Assembly (NCBI GenBank): GCA_004295565.1
Contig: AP019416.1
Span: forward strand, 3,658,001-3,722,000
From: Vreelandella olivaria
Lineage (GTDB): Bacteria; Pseudomonadota; Gammaproteobacteria; Pseudomonadales; Halomonadaceae
Reading direction: 5' to 3'
Length of the DNA: 64,000 nucleotides
Shown: piece by piece, positions 10,031 to 19,668 of the stretch
How the letters are laid out: each line of letters begins with the position of its first letter
Numbering within the stretch: position 1 is the first letter of the stretch
Made by a program: the position numbers and the translations under genes
Notes under the pieces: model-generated
Seen by the model: the letters and a program-made list of their open reading frames with translations, nothing else
What the model was told of the DNA's origin: nothing
Databases searched by the model: none

Positions 10031-11525
10031 ATGAATATCCTCTTTGATGAGCGCCTGGATGGCAAACTGGTTCAGCGCGATAAAAGCGAGGTTTTAACCG
10101 ACCTGCAGCAAGCGGTTCCCGAAATGACGCTGCTGCATCGCGAAGAAGACCTGCGTCCCTTTGAGTGCGATGGGCTGGCGGCCTACCGCGTGTTACCGAT
10201 GCTGGTGGCGCTGCCTGAAACCCTTGACCAGGTGCAAGCGCTACTCAAGCGCTGCCATGCGCTAAGCGTACCCGTGGTCACTCGCGGCGCGGGTACTGGG
10301 CTTTCCGGCGGCGCCTTGCCGCTGGAACAGGGCGTGCTGCTGGTCATGTCGCGCTTTAATCAAATTCTCAACGTCGACCCGGATGCCCGCCTGGCGCGGG
10401 TGCAGCCCGGCGTGCGCAACCTGGCCATTTCGAAGCCGCAGCACCTTACGGCCTCTACTACGCGCCGGATCCCTCCTCGCAAATTGCCTGCTCCATCGGT
10501 GGCAACGTGGCAGAAAATGCTGGCGGCGTGCACTGCTTAAAATATGGCCTAACGGTGCATAACGTAATGCGCGTCGATGTGCTCACCATTGAGGGCGAGC
10601 ACATGACGCTGGGCGCTAGTCTTTTGATGCACCAGGCTTTGACCTGCTGGCATTGATGAACGGCTCTGAAGGAATGCTAGGCGTGGTCACTGAGATCACC
10701 GTCAAGCTGCTGCCCAAACCGGAAACCGCCAAAGTGCTGATGGTGAGCTTCGATGACGTTGAGAAAGCCGGTCGCGCCGTCGGCGATATTATTGCCGCAG
10801 GCATTATTCCCGGCGGCCTGGAGATGATGGATAAACTCGCCATCAAAGCTGCCGAGGATTTTGTCAAAGCGGGCTATCCCCTTGATGCCGAGGCGATTCT
10901 GCTTTGCGAGCTGGATGGCGTTGAAGCCGACGTGGACGACGACTGCGATACCGTGCGCCGGGTACTGGAAGCCGCCGGGGCGACCAATATCCAACAGGCC
11001 CGGGATGAAGCCGAACGTGCCAAGTTCTGGGCCGGGCGCAAGAACGCCTTCCAGCGGTGGGCCGAATGTCACCGGATTACTACTGCATGGATGGCACTAT
11101 CCCCGCCGCGAGCTTCCTCGCGTGCTTAAAGGCATTGCCGCGCTTTCCGCAGAGAGCGGCCTGGCGGTGGCCAACGTGTTCCACGCTGGCGATGGCAATA
11201 TGCATCCGCTGATCCTGTTTGATGCCAATAAAGAGGGCCAGTTAGCCCTTGCCGAAGAGGTGGGTGGCAAAATTCTGGAACTCTGCGTGGCCGCGGGCGG
11301 CTCGATCACCGGCGAACACGGCGTTGGGCGTGAAAAAATCAATCAGATGTGTAGCCAGTTCCAGGCGGATGAAATCAGCGTTTTCATGCTTTGAAAGCCG
11401 CTTTTGATCCCCAGCGGCTGCTCAACCCCGGCAAGAACATTCCGACGCTGGCGCGCTGCGCTGAGTTTGGTGCTATGCATGTGCATAACAACGAGCTACC
11501 ACACCCTGAGCTGCCGCGCTTTTAG
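10031..11525 (+). CDS. glcD: Glycolate oxidase FAD subunit GlcD
   Basis: FAD-carrying subunit of membrane-associated glycolate oxidase, turning glycolate into glyoxylate. After correction about 499 residues, the usual length. The start [13 protein letters not shown] matches E. coli GlcD MSILYEERLDGAL closely, fixing the ATG at 10031. FAD-binding blocks: [54 protein letters not shown]-terminal blocks: [20 protein letters not shown] and [19 protein letters not shown]. The stop is the TAG at 11523-11525. Frame breaks near 10435, 10620, 11090 and 11390; each can be repaired by one base. Confidence 0.96.
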
Positions 11526-11599
11526 CAGCGAGCCAAGCCGAAGCTAAGACAATAATTAGCCAAAACGAATAATGGAAAAGACCAATAGTGGGAAAGACC

Positions 11600-12687
11600 A
11601 TGACCGAACGAGCGATTGCCGACCGCGATATCGCTGACGCCCTATGTGAACAGGTGCGCAGCGCCTATGATGCGCGCACGCCGCTACGCATTGTAGGCGG
11701 AGATACCCGCGCCTTTATGGCCGACCGGTGGAGGGCCAGGCGCTACAGATGGCTGAACATAGTGGCATTGTGAGCTACGACCCGGTGGAACTGGTGGTGA
11801 CTGTGCGCGCTGGCACGCGGCTTAGCGAGCTTCAGCAAGTACTGGCGGAGAAACATCAAATGCTCGGCTTTGAGCCGCCCATGTTTGGTGAAGCGTCTAC
11901 CATTGGTGGCGCCGTATTACCGGCCTCTCCGGCCCACGCCGCCCCTGGGCAGGCGCAACCCGTGACTTTGTGCTGGGTACGCGCATCATCACCCAACAGG
12001 GCAAGCTGCTTCGCTTTGGTGGCGAAGTGATGAAAAATGTTGCCGGTTACGACTTGTCGCGCCTGATGGCAGGCGCCCAGGGCACGCTTGGCGTACTCAC
12101 GGATATCTCCTTTAAAGTGCTGCCTATTCCCACTGCGACGCACAGCTTACGCTTAACGCTTGGGCTGGATGAGGCGCTTAAAAAGCTCGCCGAGCTGGGT
12201 CGCAAGCCGCTACCGATTACCGCCGCAGCCTGGCATCACGGCGAGCTGTTTTTGCGCTTGGAAGGCGGTAAAAGCTCGGTTAGCGCGACCCAGGAAAGCC
12301 TGGGCGGCGAGCCGCTTGATGCCAGCTTCTGGCACCAGTTGCGCGACCATACCCACGCTTTCTTTGCCTATGGCGATGGCCAAGCCCTGTGGCGACTGTC
12401 ACTCCCCCAACAGCGCACCGCTAGCGCTGGATATTCCCGAAAGCGATATCTTTTACGACTGGGCGGGCAGCCAGCGCTGGGTGAAAACCACTCTGGATGC
12501 GGACACTCTCCGCGCCGCCTGTGCTGCGGTGGGGGCATGCCACCTGCTATACCCCCACGCCCAAGGCGGTGCCGCTGAGCCGTTTACACCGCTCAATGCA
12601 GTAGTGGAAAAATATCACCGTAACCTAAAGGCGGAACTGGATGCCCATGGCATTTTTAATCCCGGTCGCCTTTATGCGGCGCTTTAA
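11600..12687 (+). CDS. glcE: Glycolate oxidase FAD-binding subunit GlcE
   Basis: Second flavin-binding-type subunit of glycolate oxidase. After correction about 363 residues. Visible: TPLRIVGGDTRAFMAD, HSGIVSYDPVELVVTVRAGT, MLGFEPPMFGEASTIGGAV, then the joined segment RDFVLGTRIITQQGKLLRF and GGEVMKNVAGYDLSRLMAGA, which is nearly identical in E. coli GlcE. The end is LDAHGIFNPGRLYAAL. ATG at 11600 is preferred over the GTG at 11588. Frame breaks near 11730, 11930, 12400 and 12535. It lies between glcD and glcF on the same strand. Confidence 0.95.
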
Positions 12688-12698
12688 GGAGAGCTGAC

Positions 12699-13928
12699 AT
12701 GCAGACGCAATTTACCGATGCTGACCTTCAGAAGCCGCATATTCAAGAAGCGGAGCGTATTCTGCGCACCTGCGTTCACTGCGGTTTTGTAACGCCACCT
12801 GCCCCACTTACCAGCTGTTAGGCGATGAGCGCGATGGCCCCGTGGGCGTATCTATCTCATGAAGGAGCTGCTGGAGAGCCAAGACGATGACGACCAGGTC
12901 ACCGACGAGACGCGCCTGCACCTTGACCGCTGCCTGACCTGCCTTAACTGCGAAACCACCTGCCCTTCCGGCGTGGAGTACCACAAGCTGCTGAATATAG
13001 GCCGTGCCGAAATTGAGCGGCGCGTTCCTCGCCCGGCCGGTGAGCGGGCCCAGCGCTATGCGCTGCGAAAAATGATGGTCGAGCCCAAACGTTTCCAAGC
13101 GCTGCTAAAGCTGGGGCAAACCTTTAAACCACTGGTGCCTGGCAAGTTGCGCAATAAAATGCCCGCAGCGCCGATAGATGCAGGCCCACGCCCGGATGCC
13201 AACCGCCATACCCGGCGGGTATTGATACTGGAAGGCTGCGTTCAGCCGGGGCTGTCACCAATACCAATGCTGCCACTGCGCGGATTTTGGATCGGCTCGG
13301 CATCAGCGTCACGCCAGTGGCTGAAGCAGGCTGCTGCGGTGCCGTTGATTTTCACCTCAACGCCCAGGACGATGGGCGTGCGCGTATGCGCGCCAATATT
13401 GATGCCTGGTGGCCATATATTGAACAAGGCACCGAAGCCATTGTGCAAACCGCCAGTGGATGCGGCGCTTTCGTCAAAGAGTATGGTTACATGCTCAAGG
13501 ATGACCCTGACTATGCCGTTAAAGCGCAAAAGGTCAGCACTCTGGCCAAGGATATTGTCGAAATCCTGCGCGATGAGCCGCTGGACGAATTGAGCGTTAA
13601 CGCGTCACAACGACTGGCGTTCCACTGCCCCTGCACGCTACAACACGCTCAAAAGCTTAACGGTGCTGTCGAAGGCGTGCTGAGCAAGCTGGGCTTTGCG
13701 TTAACCCCGGTACAGGATGCGCATCTCTGCTGCGGCTCAGCGGGCACCTATTCGATCACCCAGCCTGAACTGGCCACTCAACTGCGTGACAATAAGCTCA
13801 ATGCACTGGAAGCTGGAGACCCCGAGGTGATCGTAACGGCGAATATCGGCTGCCAAACCCACTTGGCAGGCGCCAATCGCACGCCGGTACGCCACTGGGT
13901 TGAAATCGTCGATGCCGCGCTCAGCTAG
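12699..13928 (+). CDS. glcF: Glycolate oxidase iron-sulfur subunit GlcF
   Basis: Fe-S subunit that passes electrons from the flavin subunits to quinone. About 410 residues after correction. Two 4Fe-4S clusters are encoded: CVHCGF at the start, broken just after this motif, and CLTCLNCETTCPSGVEYHK. Two CCG domains follow, with GCVQPGL, EAGCCGAVDFHLN, ASGCGAFVKEYG, FHCPCTLQHAQ and LCCGSAGTYSITQ. AAGGAG precedes the ATG at 12699, which is 11 bases after glcE. Frame breaks near 12790, 12850 and 13260. Confidence 0.95.
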
Positions 13929-13954
13929 CATTTCACCAATAACGTTTAACCCCA

Positions 13955-13981
13955 GGCCGCGCAGACTTTAACCGCGCGGCC
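13955..13981. other. Intercistronic hairpin between glcF and glcG
   Basis: GGCCGCGC and GCGCGGCC form a perfect 8-bp stem around an 11-base loop. There is no T tract, so it is more likely a processing or stability element than a terminator. Confidence 0.5.
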
Positions 13982-14011
13982 ACTTCACCCTCCCTTAACA
14001 AGGATTTAAAC

Positions 14012-14416
14012 ATGCAAACAAAAGCCATTCTCGCCCAGGCCGACGTAACGAATATTCTGGATGCCGCGCAGAAAGAGGCTGACAGCAATAGCTGGCCGGT
14101 GACCATCGCGGTAACTGACGACGGCGGCCACCTGTTGGCGCTGCGGCGCTTGGATGGCGCGGCCCCTTTCAGTGCCGAAGTGGCTACGCACAAAGCGCGC
14201 AGTGCGGCGCTAGGTCGTAAAGAGACCCAGGTATTTGAAGAGATGATTAATGGTGGACGCACGGCGTTTGTCACCGCACCGCTGCAAGGCCTGCTGTCAG
14301 GCGGCGTGCCGATTACGGTTGACGGCCATGTGGTGGGCGCTGTGGGCATTTCCGGCGTAAAACCCGATCAGGATGTGCAGGTGGCTAAAGCAGGTGTTGC
14401 CGCGATTACCGGCTAA
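14012..14416 (+). CDS. glcG: GlcG heme-binding family protein
   Basis: DUF336 family protein of 134 residues at the end of the glycolate operon; its function in glycolate use is not established. Complete and unbroken. Seen: LAQADVTNILDAAQKEADSN, VTIAVTDDGGHLLALRRLDG, APFSAEVATHKARSAALGRK, LLSGGVPITVDGHVVGAVGI and SGVKPDQDVQVAKAGVAAIT. The ATG at 14012 has AAGG upstream. Paralogous to the gene at 7654-8120. A strong terminator follows at 14445. Confidence 0.92.
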   Translation: MQTKAILAQADVTNILDAAQKEADSNSWPVTIAVTDDGGHLLALRRLDGAAPFSAEVATHKARSAALGRKETQVFEEMINGGRTAFVTAPLQGLLSGGVPITVDGHVVGAVGISGVKPDQDVQVAKAGVAAITG

Positions 14417-14444
14417 AAGCGGCAAATTAAGGCACAGGCATACG

Positions 14445-14475
14445 AAAAAGCCCGGATCGATGATCCGGGCTTTTT
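14445..14475. terminator. Bidirectional Rho-independent terminator after glcG
   Basis: AAAAAGCCCGGATC, loop GATG, then ATCCGGGCTTTTT: a perfect stem with an A run on one side and a T run on the other. It ends the glcDEFG transcript and also the tRNA operon coming from the right on the minus strand. Confidence 0.93.
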
Positions 14476-14511
14476 GGAATTCGTTCGGCAAGTGCCGATC
14501 TAAATGCTTAA

Positions 14512-14588
14512 TGGCGGACCGGACGAGACTCGAACTCGCGACCTCCGGCGTGACAGGCCGGCATTCTAACCGACTGAACTACCGGTGC
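14512..14588 (-). tRNA. tRNA-Asp (GTC), copy 3 of the operon, acceptor mismatch
   Basis: 77 bases with encoded CCA. The anticodon loop reads CCTGTCACG, so GTC. D and T arms are intact (TTCGAGTC). The 5' end reads GCACCGG where the next copy has GGACCGG, giving a C-C mismatch at the second acceptor pair. This may be a sequence error, or this last copy may be weak. Confidence 0.9.
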
Positions 14589-14665
14589 ACTTAAAAGCAC
14601 TTCTACAACAAACCATCAGGACTAACAATTATAAGCGGTTCAGAGGCGCTTCTAAAGGTAGGTGA

Positions 14666-14741
14666 TGGTGGGTGGTACTGGGTTCGAACCAGTGACCCCC
14701 AGCTTGTAAGGCTGGTGCTCTCCCAACTGAGCTAACCACCC
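14666..14741 (-). tRNA. tRNA-Val (TAC), copy 2
   Basis: 76 bases with CCA. Acceptor GGGTGGT pairs with ACCACCC; anticodon loop CCTTACAAG gives TAC; T loop GTTCGAAC. Identical to the copy at 15083-15158. Confidence 0.97.
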
Positions 14742-14792
14742 ATCTATTAACAAACGCTTATTGCGCTTGATAATCCTGCTTAGCAGTTATCA

Positions 14793-14869
14793 TGGCGGAC
14801 CGGACGAGACTCGAACTCGCGACCTCCGGCGTGACAGGCCGGCATTCTAACCGACTGAACTACCGGTCC
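14793..14869 (-). tRNA. tRNA-Asp (GTC), copy 2
   Basis: 77 bases with CCA. Acceptor GGACCGG pairs with CCGGTCC; anticodon GTC. This is the intact reference copy of the three Asp genes here. Confidence 0.97.
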
Positions 14870-14937
14870 GAATCGATAACAGCTATTTCAAACAACTAGT
14901 TTCAAGCAATTAGCTTAAGCAGATATGGAGTTGATGC

Positions 14938-15012
14938 TGGCACCGGACGAGACTCGAACTCGCGACCTCCGGCGTGACAGGCCGGCATTCTAACCGACTG
15001 AACTACCGGTCC
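14938..15012 (-). tRNA. tRNA-Asp (GTC), copy 1, with a two-base gap in the acceptor
   Basis: Identical to the copy at 14793-14869 except that the 3' acceptor reads CCGGTGCCA where the intact copy has CCGGTCCGCCA, so two bases are missing. As written, the acceptor stem cannot close. Either an assembly error or a damaged gene. Confidence 0.88.
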
Positions 15013-15082
15013 GTTATGCGCATCAAAACTTAATCATGCTTTTTACTACACGTTTCCAACCCATTTTAGTTTCCACTAAATA

Positions 15083-15158
15083 TGGTGGGTGGTACTGGGT
15101 TCGAACCAGTGACCCCCAGCTTGTAAGGCTGGTGCTCTCCCAACTGAGCTAACCACCC
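15083..15158 (-). tRNA. tRNA-Val (TAC), copy 1
   Basis: 76 bases with CCA, anticodon TAC, same sequence as 14666-14741. It is the first gene of the tRNA operon, 20 bases downstream of the -10 box. Confidence 0.97.
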
Positions 15159-15177
15159 GCTGGTCACGTGGCGCTGC

Positions 15178-15205
15178 ATTCTACAGAAGGCTTACTAAAT
15201 GTCAA
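15178..15205 (-). promoter_or_regulatory. Sigma-70 promoter of the tRNA Val-Asp operon
   Basis: On the minus strand TTGACA, 16 bases, TAGAAT. The -35 box is a consensus match and the -10 box differs at one base. It sits directly in front of the first tRNA-Val. Confidence 0.85.
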
Positions 15206-15251
15206 CATGCCGTGTTTAAAAACTGATTTAAAACTACTTTTAAACTAGCCT

Positions 15252-16047
15252 TCAAACTAACACATTGCCCACTTCCGCATGGACAGAGCCATGAGCGCGG
15301 ACGAAGGATGCCGCAACTTGGGTAGCTTCGTCAATCAAAACCGTTTGAGTCAGGCCAGAAAGGCGCCGCGGCTTAAAGTCATGATCGCCATCTTTTAGCC
15401 AGGCGAGCTGCGCGTTTTGCGGCAATGTATAGCCAGCCACCTCCTCCCGGGTGCCAAAGGGGTCACGTTCGCCTTGTAAAACCAGCATGGGGCAGTCAAT
15501 CGCAGGCCAGTGTTCCAGGCGTAGCTTGTCAGGCGCTTTAACAGGATGAAATGGGTAGCCTGCTACCACCACTCCCGGCACTGCACCAACGGATGGCTGC
15601 TCACTAGCTTGCGGGTGAATGGTTGGTTGTTTACTGGCAAATAGGGTCGCCACGCGCCCCCATTGATTTGCCCCCAATCCATAGCGGTTCTTCAAACAAA
15701 GAATCGAGTAGCACATACCACTGGCCAAACTGCTCCAGGGTCTGGGCGATAGGCGGCGGTGGTCGACGTTTGCCGGTTTCCTGCATCTTTTGCATATAAG
15801 GGAAGTCGATACATAAAACCTGTACCCCTCGATCTGCCAACGAGGTGACAAATTGACGCATGAAAGGTGACTGCTGCCCTGCCCCTGCGCCATGGGCAAA
15901 CAGCAAGCGACCTATCCTGGCTTGGCCATGGACGGCCAACGGCCCCATGCCCTGCACCAGGAAAGCGCCATTTGGCTGGCGCTTAAGCGCCTCCTTTAAG
16001 GCCTGAGGAAGTACCTCGATATAACCAGACAAAGCATAATGTGACAC
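15252..16047 (-). CDS. Alpha/beta hydrolase, TEX30/KANL3-like family
   Basis: Predicted small serine hydrolase of about 265 residues; substrate unknown. Seen in order: GRLLFAHGAGAGQQSPFMRQ (strand and oxyanion region), VLCIDFPYM, the nucleophile elbow IGGKSMGAR with the likely catalytic serine, VVAGYPFHP, then the acid block CPMLVLQGERDPFG and the histidine block WLKDGDHDFKP. All three triad members are present. The start MSHYALSGYIEV at 16047 is the furthest start. Frame break near 15660. It is divergent from ccoN but has no clear functional link. Confidence 0.82.
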
Positions 16048-16128
16048 CCATCGCTCCTGATAATTCAGTCTTTAACCAATTGGTGTGTTCAGGTTAAGCC
16101 TCTGCTGCGCTAGAATCTTGGTCGGATC

Positions 16129-16142
16129 TTGACCTGCATCAT
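16129..16142. promoter_or_regulatory. Candidate FNR/Anr box upstream of ccoN
   Basis: TTGACCTGCATCAT matches TTGAT-N4-ATCAA at eight of ten positions. It ends 68 bases before the ccoN ATG, which fits activation of a microaerobic oxidase. The Anr/FNR gene itself is at 26621-27365. Confidence 0.55.
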
Positions 16143-16210
16143 CAAGCGGGTGGCCGCACCCGTGCAAAATGCCACGGGTTACCCCTAACCGCGTTCGATG
16201 GGAACATGAC

Positions 16211-17634
16211 ATGAGCACAGCATTTGAACACCCGACCTACAACTACAAGGTAGTTCGGCAGTTCGCGATTATGACCGTTGTGTGGGGCATTGTGGGAATG
16301 ACAGTGGGTGTCATCCTCGCCTCGCAACTGGTTTGGCCGCAACTGAACCTCGGCATACCTTGGACTAGCTTTGGGCGCCTGCGTCCGTTACACACTAACG
16401 CCGTCATTTTCGCCTTTGGCGGCTCGGCGCTCTTTGCCACGTCGTACTACGTTGTCCAGCGTACCTGTCAGACACGGCTTTTCTCTGACAAGTTAGCGGC
16501 CTTTACGTTCTGGGGCTGGCAAGCGGTTATCCTCTCCGCCGTGGTGTCACTGCCGCTTGGGCATACCACCACCAAGGAGTACGCTGAGCTGGAGTGGCCG
16601 ATCAACATTTTGATCGCGGTCGTCTGGATCAGCTATGCCATCGTGTTCCTAATGACGATCAAAAAGCGCACCACGTCGCATATTTATGTGGCGAACTGGT
16701 TCTTCGCGGCGTTTATTTTGACCGTTGCGGTGCTGCATATCGTCAACAATGCGGCCATCCCTGTAACCCCATGTACTCCACCTCGATCTACGCCGGTGCG
16801 GTAGATGCCATGGTGCAGTGGTGGTACGGACACAACGCGGTGGGCTTCTTCCTGACCGCAGGCTTTCTGGGCATGATGTACTACTTCGTGCCGAAGCAGG
16901 CTGAACGCCCGATCTACTCCTACCGCCTGTCAATCGTCCACTTCTGGGCATTGATCATGATCTATATGTGGGCAGGCCCTCACCACCTGCACTACACAGC
17001 GCTACCTAACTGGGCACAGTCGCTGGGTATGATTATGTCGATTATTCTGCTGGCACCTTCCTGGGGCGGCATGATCAACGGCATGATGACCCTGTCAGGG
17101 GCTTGGCATAAGCTGCGCACGGATCCGACACTGCGCTTCTTGGTGGTGGCACTATCGTTCTACGGCATGTCTACCTTTGAAGGCCCGATGATGGCGATTA
17201 AGACCGTCAACGCGCTGTCGCACTACACTGACTGGACCATTGGTCACGTTCACTCTGGCGCGCTTGGCTGGGTAGCGATGATCACCATCGGCTCGATGTA
17301 TCACCTGATCCCACGCGTCTTTGGTCGCACGGAGATGTACTCAGTCAACCTGATTGCCGTGCACTTCTGGCTGGCCACTATTGGCACCGTGCTCTACATC
17401 GCCTCCATGTGGGTTAACGGTATTCTGCAAGGCCTAATGTGGCGTGCGATCAACCCTGACGGCACCTTGATGTACACCTTCGTTGAAGCCGTTGAAGCCA
17501 GCGCACCGGGCTACTTTGTTCGCTTAATCGGCGGCCTCTTCTGGGTCACCGGCATGCTGATCATGGCGTTCAATGTGTACATGACCGTCAAGCGTCGTGA
17601 GGCCATCAGCCATTCAGCGCCACAAGCTGCCTAA
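16211..17634 (+). CDS. ccoN: Cytochrome cbb3 oxidase subunit I
   Basis: Catalytic subunit of the high-affinity cbb3 oxidase in the inner membrane; it reduces oxygen and pumps protons. About 475 residues, twelve helices. Ligand histidines are visible: [16 protein letters not shown] (low-spin heme), [17 protein letters not shown] and [13 protein letters not shown] (copper B), and [11 protein letters not shown] (heme). The ATG at 16211 gives [19 protein letters not shown], the family start. One frame break near 16765 at VNNAAIP. First gene of ccoNOQP, with a candidate FNR box upstream. Confidence 0.97.
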
Positions 17635-17652
17635 ACCGGGAAGTTGAGACCA

Positions 17653-18259
17653 ATGAAACACGAGATTGTCGAAAGAACGTTGGCCTGCTTGCCGTGTTGA
17701 TCCTTGTCGTGATCAGTTTCGGCGGCTTGGCGGAGGTCGTCCCACTGTTTTCCAGAAGCAGACGACCGAGCCAGTCGAAGGCCTGGAGCCGCTGTCAGCT
17801 CTGGAACTGGAAGGCCGAGACATCTATCGCCGCGAAGGTTGCGTGGGCTGTCACTCGCAAATGGTGCGCCCATTCCGCGCTGAAACCGAACGCTACGGCC
17901 ACTACAATGTGGCGGGCGAGCAGGTTTATGAGCATAACTTCCTGTGGGGCTCCAAACGCACCGGGCCAGACCTGGCGCGCGTCGGCGGCCGCTATAGCGA
18001 TGATTGGCACCGCGCCCACCTCTACAATCCCCGCGATGTAGTGCCCGAATCCATCATGCCGGCTTACCCCTGGCTGTTTGAGAACACCCTCGATGGTGAT
18101 GCTACTCCGGCTAAAATGCGCACACTGCGCCAGCTAGGCGTGCCGTACACCGACGAAGATATTGCCAACGCTACTGACGATGTTCGCGGCACCCAGGAAA
18201 TCACGGCCCTGGTCGCGTACCTACAGCAGCTCGGAACCGTGCTCGAGGGCACTCGCTAA
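17653..18259 (+). CDS. ccoO: Cytochrome cbb3 oxidase subunit II (monoheme cytochrome c)
   Basis: Membrane-anchored monoheme cytochrome c, about 202 residues. N-terminal anchor ([20 protein letters not shown] after correction), then [20 protein letters not shown], where CVGCH is the heme-binding site, followed by [14 protein letters not shown]. The second block [19 protein letters not shown] and the methionine-containing [13 protein letters not shown] are typical. The ATG at 17653 gives MKHEIVE, the family start. Frame breaks near 17680 (an A run reads GAAAGAAC where the family expects one more A) and 17745. Confidence 0.96.
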
Positions 18260-18262
18260 GTT

Positions 18263-18486
18263 ATGGATACGGGAACTTTTCGCGGTCTCATCACGCTGAT
18301 CTTGATTTTTGCGTTTATCGGTATTGCCCTCTGGGCGTACTCCAAGCGACGCAAGCCAGACTTCGACGAAGCGGCTAATTTGCCCTTGCCGACGACGATG
18401 AGCTACCGACCAGTGACAAGCACGCTTCGCGTGAACGCGACAGCGAAGCGCATTCCCGCGACGACAGGGGAGATAAGAATATATGA
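18263..18486 (+). CDS. ccoQ: Cytochrome cbb3 oxidase small subunit CcoQ
   Basis: Short single-helix subunit of about 75 residues that stabilises the oxidase. Helix LITLILIFAFIGIALWAYSK, then RRKPDFDEAANLPF and an acidic and charged tail. A frame break near 18385; the corrected frame ends at the TGA at 18484-18486, overlapping the ccoP ATG by four bases. It starts three bases after the ccoO stop. Confidence 0.92.
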
Positions 18487-19412
18487 ATAATCTATGGGGT
18501 GACTCCCTATCCGGCTTCTGGAGCGCCTGGATCATTATCATTACGCTGGGCACGATTGCGCTGAGCGTATGGATACTGCTGGCCAACCGCCGCACCGATA
18601 AAACGCCTGATGCGGACGGTAATGTAGAAACCACCGGCCACGCCGCCGATGGTATCGAAGAGTATGACAACCCACTGCCAAAGTGGTGGTTCCAGCTATT
18701 CGTTTTAACGGTGGTCTTTGCACTGGGCTATCTGGTGTTTTACCCCGGCCTGGGCAACTATGCAGGGCTGTTAGGCTGGTCTCAGGAGGGTCAATGGGAA
18801 GAGGAAGTTGCTCAGGCCGAGGAGCGCTTCACACCGATTTTCTCCCAGTACCAGGAAGTGCCTATTCCTGAACTTGCCGAAGACCCAGAGGCGATGCAGG
18901 TCGCCGAGCGTATCTACCAAAACAACTGCGCGGTATGTCACGGCTCCAACGCTCAGGGTGGTTACGGCTTTCCCAACCTGACCGATAACGACTGGCTATA
19001 CGGTGGTGAACCAGAAAATATTCTGACCACACTGAATAATGGCCGTAACGGCCTTATGCCCTCCTGGCAGCAGTTGGGGCAGAACAATATCGAAAATCTA
19101 ACCCAATACGTTCTATCGCTGTCTAATGAAGAGCATGACGAGGAGCGAGCCGAACAGGGCGAAAGCACCTTTATGGCGGTGTGTGCTGCCTGCCACGGGC
19201 CAAGCGGAACGGGCAACACGGCGCTTGGTGCGCCTAACCTGACCGATGACATCTGGCTTTATCTGGCACCGGGCCAAGAAGTGGGTGACTCTATCCGTCA
19301 AACGCTGCGCAATGGCCGTAACGGCCATATGCCTGCACAAGCGGCCTATATCGGTGAAGAGCGTGTTCACCTGGTTGCAGCCTACGTATATAGCCTGCGC
19401 CTGGCGGACTGA
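18483..19412 (+). CDS. ccoP: Cytochrome cbb3 oxidase subunit III (diheme cytochrome c)
   Basis: Diheme cytochrome c subunit, 309 residues, complete and unbroken. N-terminal FixP-type region with two helices (WSAWIIIITLGTIALSVWIL, LFVLTVVFALGYLVFYPGL). Two heme sites: NNCAVCHGSN and CAACHGPSGTG, each followed by a methionine-ligand block (GLMPSWQQ and GHMPAQAAY). Ends the ccoNOQP transcript; a terminator follows at 19455. Confidence 0.97.
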   Translation: MNNLWGDSLSGFWSAWIIIITLGTIALSVWILLANRRTDKTPDADGNVETTGHAADGIEEYDNPLPKWWFQLFVLTVVFALGYLVFYPGLGNYAGLLGWSQEGQWEEEVAQAEERFTPIFSQYQEVPIPELAEDPEAMQVAERIYQNNCAVCHGSNAQGGYGFPNLTDNDWLYGGEPENILTTLNNGRNGLMPSWQQLGQNNIENLTQYVLSLSNEEHDEERAEQGESTFMAVCAACHGPSGTGNTALGAPNLTDDIWLYLAPGQEVGDSIRQTLRNGRNGHMPAQAAYIGEERVHLVAAYVYSLRLAD

Positions 19413-19454
19413 TTGACCGCTGATAGCGGCAACCACCAGTAACGCTAACCAAGC

Positions 19455-19487
19455 AAGGGTGCGGCTCCAAACCGCACCCTTTCTTTA
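19455..19487 (+). terminator. Rho-independent terminator after ccoNOQP
   Basis: AAGGGTGCGG, a seven-base loop, then CCGCACCCTTTCTTT. A perfect stem with a T-rich tail, 43 bases after the ccoP stop. It separates ccoNOQP from ccoGHIS. Confidence 0.9.
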
Positions 19488-19522
19488 TACCCAACCCGAT
19501 ACAATATTAGCGAAACACCTAG

Positions 19523-19610
19523 CACTTAAGACCGACTAAGCACCTAAGACCGACTAAGCATCAAAATTAACTAAGCACTAAAATTTTACCAAGCACCTCG
19601 TTTAACTGAG
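19523..19610. repeat. Degenerate tandem repeat, five units of 17-18 bp
   Basis: Units start at 19523, 19541, 19559, 19576 and 19594. The first two, CACTTAAGACCGACTAAG and CACCTAAGACCGACTAAG, differ at one base; the rest drift (CATCAAAATTAACTAAG, CACTAAAATTTTACCAAG, CACCTCGTTTAACTGAG). Each opens with CA and closes with a form of CTAAG. A related set lies upstream of dapA at 57378-57421. No gene is seen between 19413 and 19668. Confidence 0.8.
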
Positions 19611-19668
19611 CAATTCATTTAATGGAAGGGTGCCATCTCTCCTGCCTTCTGAGCCGGGAAATATCGCC

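Noticed and set aside
14512-15158. Regular repeats that could look like a CRISPR array
   Set aside because: The repeats are the tRNA-Asp and tRNA-Val genes with anticodons, arms and CCA ends.
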